From Candidatus Eiseniibacteriota bacterium (lineage in GTDB: Bacteria; Eisenbacteria; RBG-16-71-46; JACRLI01): 41,070 bases of DNA. The notes below the pieces were generated by a model. It searched no databases. It saw only the letters and a program-made list of their open reading frames with translations, and was not told the DNA's origin. This document shows positions 35,901 to 41,070 of the stretch, in pieces. Position 1 is the stretch's first letter. Every line of letters begins with the position of its first letter. Where the stretch lies: assembly GCA_025351485.1 (NCBI GenBank), contig JANXVU010000095.1:1-41070 (forward strand). Direction: 5' to 3'. A program made the translations under genes and the position numbers.

Positions 35901-36133
35901 AGCGCGCGTTCCGCCTGGCGGGCGCCCACGAAGTGGTTGCGAGCCAGTGGTCGATCGGAGATGAATCCACCCGCGAGTGGATGCGCGCGCTCTACGCGGC
36001 CCGCACCGGTCCGGCGATCCGGGCCGCCGACGCCTCTGCCGCCGCCTGCCGGCGCGTGCTGGCCGCGCGGCGGAGTTCCCACCGCTCCACGCACCCCTTT
36101 TACTGGGCCGCGTTCACCGCGACCGGCGCTTAA
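32924..36133 (+). CDS. TPR-CHAT caspase-like protease
   Basis: A 1069-residue protein. The N-terminus ('MLAAALSITLLSSFPP') is a signal peptide or anchor. Residues about 35-510 are helical tetratricopeptide repeats (for example 'LLNVLSGAYVDLGRFAEARA' and 'TALRLMDFGDYKGASRWF'). The C-terminal CHAT domain (about 730-1069) carries the caspase/separase-like dyad: H870 in 'HIATHG' and C976 in 'VVLSACQSG'. Before them lie 'VALVPDGPLVDLPWAALP' and 'LALGDPDF', also family features. A Gly/Ala/Pro-rich insert of about 45 residues (roughly 880-925) lies between His and Cys. TPR-CHAT proteins cleave partner proteins when the TPR part is engaged; substrates vary. GAGGTG precedes the ATG. The kinase gene starts 15 bp downstream. 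Confidence 0.9.
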   Translation: MARLLTPMLAAALSITLLSSFPPDPRAGGSPGARLAARFREVDSLLSLERSAAADSLATLALAEAEQADPPDSAMIAGAMMRVGKARYARRMLKDSVAYTMLTGSLAIQSRLSHPDYAELAETHTRLGRVLAETDRADSALIQYAAALAAAEAGGLANDSTRAVLLWNKGTALRTLSRPREAEATLLDAIARMERWGGPQHTGLPLLLNVLSGAYVDLGRFAEARAALERAIGIVERTQGGESADLIPLVNRQATIEHRAGDTARSIELLERALAISAKVYGAEDVHSFPLRYNTALRLMDFGDYKGASRWFRDALRIGEAHYGKGHISTEQTRTMLGYAEVSAGDTAEALRDLDQAQAELEKRPLDPNQMLVYCYRSRAAVLLMRGDVQGARRVANRGLAILATSPSPLLEAQMGLYEQKVEAARLASDLSGLDSTNAQMAALFDTPESRGLETYMEYLCLRGRSEAALGRVDSAWVHLLAAEQIERQRLERNIRALPDARALEFSSLNAAPLDFLIQFASGRGPSADAVAWDRVIRWRGSVHDEMARRRAPEVAAGDTALAGAHGRWTTSAQRLARAEVGGAPPASLETLRTESAEAERSYGSLIASHGIGPDTAAASLERVRGALAPREALVGIVESFASGDTARLIAFVVPSAAAPVQRIELGPTRRIRDAIGAWRAAISTPPEPGAEAESEAACRKLGSIVRSLTWGRLAPAIGGAGAVALVPDGPLVDLPWAALPEGKRGYWVEHAPRLRTIESERTLLEPDSRVGRGMLALGDPDFNRRGGAQTPAPTMYAAAFRGPLGNCASGEALKFPPLAGARAEAMEVADRWDAAHPLERARRLLGADADQPAFCRDAPGREVLHIATHGVVWGDSCAPVAANGRGVGGVGRIGPGRAARKPGAGKPAGLAAAAAPTPSASPIVSPWMGRRVWLALAGANHARETALESDDGLLTATDISLLDLSGVRWVVLSACQSGVGDSWPREGAIGMQRAFRLAGAHEVVASQWSIGDESTREWMRALYAARTGPAIRAADASAAACRRVLAARRSSHRSTHPFYWAAFTATGA

Positions 36134-36148
36134 CACACCCCGGGAGGA

Positions 36149-38410
36149 ATGTTGACCCTCGGCATCGGAACCAGGCTCGGTCCCTACGAGATCATCGCTG
36201 CGCTCGGCGCCGGCGGCATGGGCGAGGTGTACCGCGCCCGCGACACCCGGCTGGGGCGCGAGGTGGCGCTCAAGGTGCTGCCGGAAGCCTACTCGGGGGA
36301 TGCCGCCCGGCTGGCGCGCTTCGAGCAGGAGGCGCGGACCGTGGCCGGGCTCAACCACCCGAACATCGTCACGCTGTTCTCCGTTGAAAAAGAGGGCGCG
36401 GTCCACTTCCTGACCATGGAACTGGTCGAGGGCCGCACCCTGGACCGGGAAATCGCGCCCGGCGGCCTGCCGCTCGCCCGCCTGCTGGAACTCGCGCTTC
36501 CGCTCTCCGAGGCCCTGGTGGCGGCCCACGCGCGAAACGTGGTCCACCGCGACCTCAAGCCCGCGAACGTGATGGTGGGGGACGAAGGACGGGTCAAGGT
36601 GCTGGACTTCGGCCTGGCCAAGCTGTCTCTCGGAGATCCGGCGCTGGACGCCACTCAGGCGCGGACCCTGGCGGCGCCGCTTTCGGGCGAGGGCCAGGTG
36701 ATGGGCACGGTGCCGTACATGTCCCCCGAGCAGCTCCGCGGCGAGCCGGTGGACTCCCGCACCGATCTCTTCGCGTTCGGGGCCATCGTGTACGAACTGG
36801 CCTCGGGAACGCGCCCGTTCGCCGGCGCCAGTTCCGCCGACGTGAGCTCGGCGATCCTGCGCGACACGCCGCCGCTTCTCGCGAAATTGCGGTCCGACCT
36901 GCCGGCCGAGCTCCATCGCCTCGTGGGCCGCTGCCTGGAAAAGGCCCCGCGGGATCGTTTCCAGAACGCCGCGGAGGTGCGCGACGAGCTCCGGTCGTTG
37001 AAGCGAACCCTGGAAAGCGGTCCCCAGACCACGGCTACTGCCGCCGCGCACGAAGTTCCCTCGATCGCGGTGCTGCCCTTCACCAACATGAGCGCCGATC
37101 CGGAGAACGAATTCTTCTCCGACGGGCTGTCCGAGGAGCTGCTCAATTCCCTGGCCAAGATCCCGGAGCTTAAAGTGACCGGCCGCACCTCCTGTTTCGC
37201 GTTCAAGGGCAAGCACGAGGACCTTCGCGAGATCGGGCAGAAGCTGGGCGTGGCAACCCTGCTGGAAGGCAGCGTGCGCAAGGCCGGCAACCGGGTGCGC
37301 ATCACGGCCCAGCTGATCAAGGTCTCGGACGGCTTCCACCTGTGGTCCGAGACCTACGACCGGGTGCTGGACGACATCTTCGCGGTGCAGGACGACATTG
37401 CCGGGGCAGTTTCGGCGGCGCTGAAGGTGACGCTGCTGAAGAAGGCGGCGCCGGCCCTCAAGATAAGCGCCCGCAGCTACGAGTTGATCCTCAGGGCCAA
37501 CCACTTCGCCCTGCAAACCACACGCGAGTCGCTCGCCAGCGCGGTGACGCTTTACCGGCAGGTGATCGCCGAGAGCCCCGAAGATGCCCGGGCATGGGCG
37601 GGCATGGCCAAGGCACATGCTTACCAGGCTTTTCATGGGCACATCGATGTCCACGAGGGGCGCCAGCTGGCCCGGAAGGCGGCCGAGCGTGCGCTGGAAC
37701 TGGACGATGACCTCCCGGACGCGCACGAAGCGATGGGCTGGATCCTGGCTTCTCTGGAATTCCGCTGGACGGAGGCCGCCGCGGAGGTGCGAAGGGCCCT
37801 TGCGCTGGCTCCGGGCGCCAGCGGCCCGCTCTCGACGATGGCCACGTACGAGGCTTTTTTCGGCCGGATCGAGGAAGCCCGCCGGCTGGCCCGGGAGGCC
37901 CTCGAACTTGACCCTCTCTATGCGCGCGCACACACCAATCTCGCCCGGATCGAGATGCTCGCGCGGGACTACAAGTCGGCCGCGGAATCCTTCCTCAGGG
38001 CCCTGGAATTGAGCCCGGGGATGACCGCCGCACATTCCATCCGGGCGATTTGCCTCATGGAGCTTGGGCTGGGGGACAAGGCGATGGCCGAGATCAAGCT
38101 TGAGCCCTCCGCCGGATACCGTTACTGCTCGCTGGCGATCGTCTGCCACGACCTCGGCCGGCAAGAGGAGTCGGACGCGGCGCTGGCCGGGCTGATCGCC
38201 GAGGGGGAGCAGTGGGGCTATCAGATCGCGATGGTCTGCGCGCGGCGGGGCGAACACGACCAGGCCTTCCGGTGGCTGGAGCGATCCTATGAGCTGCGCG
38301 ACTCGGGCATCCCGATGACCAAGGTCCAACCGATCTTTGACGTCCTGCATTCCGATCCGCGCTGGCCGAAATTTCTGGAGAGGATCGGGCTGGCGGACAC
38401 GGCCTGGTAG
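36149..38410 (+). CDS. Ser/Thr protein kinase with TolB-like and TPR regions
   Basis: A 753-residue protein. The kinase domain (about 10-285) has the glycine loop 'LGAGGMGEVYRA', K42 in 'VALKVL', D135 in 'HRDLKPANV', D153 in 'DFGLAKL' and 'GTVPYMSPEQLRGEPVDSR', so it looks active. The TolB/FlgO-like nucleotide- or partner-binding region (about 305-435) starts 'PSIAVLPFTNMSADPENEFF' and includes 'LLEGSVRKAGNRVRITAQLI'. TPRs follow (about 445-735). No membrane span separates the parts, so it should be cytosolic. ATG 36149 follows GGGAGG by only one base, so TTG 36152 could be the true start. Co-transcription with the CHAT protease suggests that one controls the other (inference). Confidence 0.92.
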   Translation: MLTLGIGTRLGPYEIIAALGAGGMGEVYRARDTRLGREVALKVLPEAYSGDAARLARFEQEARTVAGLNHPNIVTLFSVEKEGAVHFLTMELVEGRTLDREIAPGGLPLARLLELALPLSEALVAAHARNVVHRDLKPANVMVGDEGRVKVLDFGLAKLSLGDPALDATQARTLAAPLSGEGQVMGTVPYMSPEQLRGEPVDSRTDLFAFGAIVYELASGTRPFAGASSADVSSAILRDTPPLLAKLRSDLPAELHRLVGRCLEKAPRDRFQNAAEVRDELRSLKRTLESGPQTTATAAAHEVPSIAVLPFTNMSADPENEFFSDGLSEELLNSLAKIPELKVTGRTSCFAFKGKHEDLREIGQKLGVATLLEGSVRKAGNRVRITAQLIKVSDGFHLWSETYDRVLDDIFAVQDDIAGAVSAALKVTLLKKAAPALKISARSYELILRANHFALQTTRESLASAVTLYRQVIAESPEDARAWAGMAKAHAYQAFHGHIDVHEGRQLARKAAERALELDDDLPDAHEAMGWILASLEFRWTEAAAEVRRALALAPGASGPLSTMATYEAFFGRIEEARRLAREALELDPLYARAHTNLARIEMLARDYKSAAESFLRALELSPGMTAAHSIRAICLMELGLGDKAMAEIKLEPSAGYRYCSLAIVCHDLGRQEESDAALAGLIAEGEQWGYQIAMVCARRGEHDQAFRWLERSYELRDSGIPMTKVQPIFDVLHSDPRWPKFLERIGLADTAW

Positions 38411-38461
38411 GGCGTGTGCAGGAATTCGGCGCGCCCGAAGCGCTGCCGGCGGGAGCATCCC

Positions 38462-38503
38462 AAAGCAGGACGGCCACCCTCTCCGGGGTGGCCGTCCTGC
38501 TTT
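38462..38503. terminator. Bidirectional intrinsic terminator, 18-bp stem
   Basis: Arms 38462-38479 and 38486-38503 are perfectly complementary (18 bp) with a 6-nt loop TCTCCG. The arms begin AAA and end TTT, and TTTGTT follows on the forward strand, so both converging transcripts can end here. It is the strongest hairpin in the window. Confidence 0.9.
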
Positions 38504-38524
38504 GTTCCTGAACTTGAACGCCGG

Positions 38525-40282
38525 CTACCTTACCACGGCCATCCTGCGAACCAGGATCTGCCCAGCCGCCTCGAGCCGCGCAAAATACAGCCCCGCGCTC
38601 GCCGCGCTGCCGCCGGAATCTTGCAGATTCCAGCGTTCCGAATGCGCGCCCGCGGCGATGGGGCCGTTCACCAACTCCCGCACCAGACGGCCGGCGGCGT
38701 CATACACCGCGAGGCGAACCTGCGAGGCGGCCGGCAGCGCGAATCGCAGCGTGGCCGCGCCAAACGCCGGGTTTGGCGAAGGGGCGGCGAATGATACCCC
38801 GTCCACCGGGCCCCGGTCGCCCACGCCAACCAGCGGCCCGCCCAGGGCGCCGTTTCCGGACACGCCCTGCGCGTAGACGTCGTAGTTGAAGCTGCGGCTG
38901 TCGAGCCAGGTCACGATAGCGCCGCCCGCTCCGTCCGAGGCGATGGTCGGGGCGTACTGGTCCCTGGCGGCGGTGCAAGCCGCCCGGCCATTGATCGGCC
39001 AGGCGGGATCGACCACGCCGGACTTGCGCACATGGCCCGCGTAGATATCACCGGAGCTTCCGCGGTAGTCCTGCCAGGTGACGATGATTCCGCCGGCTCC
39101 GTCCGGGCACACAGTGGGATACTGCTGGTAGTCTCCCGCGGTACAGAGCGCCTGCCCGTCGGCGGGCCACGCAGGATCCACCACCCCCGAGGACAGCACC
39201 CGCTGCGCGTAGATGTCGGCGCAGCAGGGCAGCCGGGAGTCGGACCAGCCGATCACGGCGCCGCCGGAGCCGTCCGAGACGATCCCCGGGGCGACCTGGT
39301 TTCCCGTGGCGGTGCACACGGCCACCCCGTTGCCGGGCCAGGCGGGATCCAGCGCCCCCGTGGCCAGCACGTGCTGGGCGTAGATGTCGACGTTGAACGC
39401 GCCGCTCCGGGCATCCTCCCAGGTGACGATGGCGCCACCGGCCCCATCGGACAGGATCTTGGGGTTCAGTTGGGTGCTAAGGGCGGTGCACAGGGCCTTG
39501 CCGTTCGCGGGCCACGCCGGATCCACCGCGCCCGAGGCCTTCACGTGCTGGGCGTAAATGTCCTGGTCGCCGCCCCCGCGTGCGTCGTGCCAGGCGACGA
39601 TGGCGCCGCCGGCCCCGTCGGACGCGATCTTCGGGGCCTGCTGATTGTTCGGCTGGACGCACAGCGCCTGCCCGTCGGCCGGCCACGCCGGATCCACCGC
39701 CCCGGTGGCGAGCACGTGCTGGGCGTAGATGTCGTCGCCCGCGCCGCCGCGGCTGTCCGTCCAGGTGGCGATGGCGCCGCCGGCCCCGTCCGAGACGAGA
39801 TCCACGGCCAACTGATTTCCGGCCGCCGTGCAAAGGGCCCGTCCGTCCAGGGGCCACGCCGGATCCACCACCCCCGCTCCCGAGACGTGCTGCGCGTAGA
39901 TGTCGGACGTAAGGGCGCTGCGCTCATCGGCCCACGCCACGATGGCCCCCCCGGCCCCATCCGATACGATCGCCGGCAGCGACTGGTTGTTCGCTGCGCT
40001 GGACAGGGCCCGGCCATTGGCCGGCCATGCGGGGTCCGCGGCGCCGGAGCTCAGCACGTGCTGGGCGTAGATGTCGTAACCGCTGCTAACGCCGCGGCTG
40101 TCGTACCAAGTGATGATGGCCCCGCCCGTTCCGTCCGATACGATCACCGGGCCAAACTGGTCATTGGCCTGGGTGCACACCGGCAGATTCACGGCCGGGT
40201 TGGTAGGCCAGGCCGCCAGGGCCGGCGGCGCCGCAACAGCGAGCAGCGACAGGGAAAGGCTCAACGGCATCCACGAGCGCAT
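38525..40282 (-). CDS. Secreted repeat protein with FlgD-like sorting module
   Basis: A 585-residue exported protein. The signal peptide is in about residues 1-23 ('LSLSLLAVAAPPALA'). Residues about 45-490 are eight copies (the last short) of a roughly 57-residue unit with the core 'SDGAGGAIVTW', 'DIYAQHVL' and 'VDPAWPADGQALC', most likely blades of a beta-propeller or a similar strand array. The C-terminal 85 residues are the FlgD/type IX-like tail ('PSPNPAFGAATLRFALP', 'VYDAAGRLVRELV', 'GLYFARLEA', final 'RRMAVVR'). TAGGAG lies 6 nt before the ATG. Repeat copies carry a Cys near 'ALC', which may form disulfides. Function unknown; likely cell-surface. Confidence 0.82.
   Translation of the reverse strand: MRSWMPLSLSLSLLAVAAPPALAAWPTNPAVNLPVCTQANDQFGPVIVSDGTGGAIITWYDSRGVSSGYDIYAQHVLSSGAADPAWPANGRALSSAANNQSLPAIVSDGAGGAIVAWADERSALTSDIYAQHVSGAGVVDPAWPLDGRALCTAAGNQLAVDLVSDGAGGAIATWTDSRGGAGDDIYAQHVLATGAVDPAWPADGQALCVQPNNQQAPKIASDGAGGAIVAWHDARGGGDQDIYAQHVKASGAVDPAWPANGKALCTALSTQLNPKILSDGAGGAIVTWEDARSGAFNVDIYAQHVLATGALDPAWPGNGVAVCTATGNQVAPGIVSDGSGGAVIGWSDSRLPCCADIYAQRVLSSGVVDPAWPADGQALCTAGDYQQYPTVCPDGAGGIIVTWQDYRGSSGDIYAGHVRKSGVVDPAWPINGRAACTAARDQYAPTIASDGAGGAIVTWLDSRSFNYDVYAQGVSGNGALGGPLVGVGDRGPVDGVSFAAPSPNPAFGAATLRFALPAASQVRLAVYDAAGRLVRELVNGPIAAGAHSERWNLQDSGGSAASAGLYFARLEAAGQILVRRMAVVR
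38850..40175. repeat. About eight tandem 171-bp coding repeats
   Basis: The reverse complement of the 'DIYAQ' codons (GCGTAGATGTC and variants) recurs near 38871, 39038, 39206, 39376, 39550, 39724, 39895 and 40066, a spacing of about 167-174 bp, all in frame. Copies differ at many third positions, so the array is old rather than a fresh duplication. Confidence 0.8.
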
Positions 40283-40382
40283 GGGAACTCCTAGGTTCGG
40301 TTGTGAGCCCGGCGGCCGGGCGGATAGGGGGCTGTTCTAGACTTCGAAATCTTCTGTCGACTCGCGGCCGGCCGGCTGCCGG

Positions 40383-41070
40383 TTACCGCACCACGGTCAT
40401 CCTGCGCACCAGCACCCGCCCATCGGCCTCCAGCCGGGCAAAGTAGAGGCCCGCGCCGGCCGAGCGGCCGCCCGCATCCTTCAGGTTCCAAGGTTCCGAA
40501 TGCTCACCCGCCGCGACCGGGCCGCTTACCAGTTCGCGCACCAGCCGGCCCGCGGCGTCGTAGATGGAGAGCCGCACCCGCGAAGCGTGCGGCAGCGCGA
40601 AGCGCAGCGTCGTTGCCGCGCCGGCCGGGTTCGGCGAAGGCGCCGCAAACGACAACTCGCGGGGCGCGCCGCGGTCACTCACGCCGGTCGCCGCCGTGGG
40701 GGTGAGCGTGGCCACCGGCGACTCGTTGCCGTGTATGTCAACCGCGGTCAGTTTGTACACGTAGATCAACCCGGCCGGATCGGCGAACCCGGTATCCGCG
40801 AGCGAGGCCACCAGGTTCCCCGGGCCGGGCACGAAGCCAACCGAAGCGCCCCGGTAGAGCCGGTACCCTGCAAGGTCTGCCTCGATGTTCCGATTCCAGT
40901 GCAGGTGGGTGGTGCCCCCGACAAACTGCCCCGTGAGCGGTGCCGGAGCGGCCGGCGGCAGGTTGTCCACCGAGTAGCCCGATGCGCCTGCGGAGGCCCA
41001 CTGGGAATAGCCGTCCTTGTCCACGGCCAGGATCAGCACCTGCAGGGTCGGAATCCCGGCCCCGATCGAG
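40383..41070 (-). CDS. Secreted protein, C-terminal part (fibronectin type III and sorting module)
   Basis: The frame is open to the window edge (229 residues seen), so the N-terminus lies outside. A fibronectin type III-like domain is visible ('LHWNRNIEADLAGYRLYRG', 'VYKLTAVDIHGNESP'). The C-terminal FlgD/type IX-like tail ('SFAAPSPNPAGAATTLRF', 'IYDAAGRLVRELVSG', 'GLYFARLEADGRVL', final 'RRMTVVR') is nearly the same as that of the next gene downstream, which starts 100 bp on in the same direction. The two tails differ mainly by conservative changes, so the module was probably copied between neighbours. A GTG at 41039 is only an internal codon. Confidence 0.8.
   Translation of the reverse strand, partial: SIGAGIPTLQVLILAVDKDGYSQWASAGASGYSVDNLPPAAPAPLTGQFVGGTTHLHWNRNIEADLAGYRLYRGASVGFVPGPGNLVASLADTGFADPAGLIYVYKLTAVDIHGNESPVATLTPTAATGVSDRGAPRELSFAAPSPNPAGAATTLRFALPHASRVRLSIYDAAGRLVRELVSGPVAAGEHSEPWNLKDAGGRSAGAGLYFARLEADGRVLVRRMTVVR

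Noticed and set aside
38850-40175. Possible CRISPR or satellite array
   Set aside because: The period (about 171 bp) is a whole number of codons, the copies diverge at third positions and lie in one open frame, so these are protein repeats.

Overview
The window is high-GC, gene-dense bacterial DNA. Four secreted proteins end in the FlgD-like / type IX-style C-terminal module (Pro-Asn-Pro, then a 'YDAAGRLV'-like strand, then 'GLYFARL', then a basic end). A PioB/MtrB-type barrel with a decaheme cytochrome, a Ser/Thr kinase carrying TolB-like and TPR regions, and a DUF2911 protein are also present. Together these suggest a Gram-negative lineage of the FCB / Candidatus Eisenbacteria type. That placement is inference from gene content; no rRNA or phylogenetic marker is present.

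Layout. 1-249 (-): N-terminal part of a zinc-ribbon transposase-like protein cut by the window edge. 345-2315 (+): single-chain fusion of an L,D-transpeptidase and a MurC/Mpl-type ligase. 2363-2785 (-): small membrane-anchored hypothetical protein. 3018-12710 (+): complete potassium operon, consisting of an unannotated 27-residue membrane peptide, kdpF, kdpA, kdpB, kdpC, an outer-membrane porin, kdpD and kdpE, with a candidate promoter and a T-rich KdpE-like box upstream. 12888-13436 (+): two-domain beta-sandwich protein resembling modules attached to contractile-injection spike proteins. 13684-15445 (+): CoA-transferase plus DUF3224 protein. 15406-17241 (-): ABC-F ATPase, overlapping the previous gene tail to tail. 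17386-18315 (+): deoxynucleoside-kinase-like P-loop protein. 18352-20760 (-): large secreted protein. 21054-22190 (+): secreted DUF2911-TPR protein.

22299-25448 (-): two-gene extracellular-electron-transfer module (decaheme c-type cytochrome followed by a PioB/MtrB barrel) with a good promoter that overlaps a perfect palindrome. 25958-26779 (+): secreted sorting-domain protein. 26899-29856 (+): UPF0182 membrane protein. 29893-31230 (-): alpha/beta hydrolase. 31402-32793 (+): MATE exporter. 32924-38410 (+): two-gene cassette of a secreted or anchored TPR-CHAT caspase-like protease and a Ser/Thr kinase with TolB-like and TPR regions. 38525-41070 (-): two secreted proteins with near-identical sorting tails, one built of about eight 57-residue repeats and the other cut by the window edge.

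How genes work together. The kdp block is a self-contained high-affinity K+ uptake and sensing system that includes its own outer-membrane channel. The cytochrome and barrel would form an electron conduit across the outer membrane, but no outer-surface cytochrome is encoded here. The CHAT/kinase pair, 15 bp apart, is the best candidate for a poorly described signalling or proteolysis system. Promoters share a recognisable look (TTGCGG / TGC-TAGAAT), and at least two genes look leaderless. No tRNA, rRNA or CRISPR array was seen.
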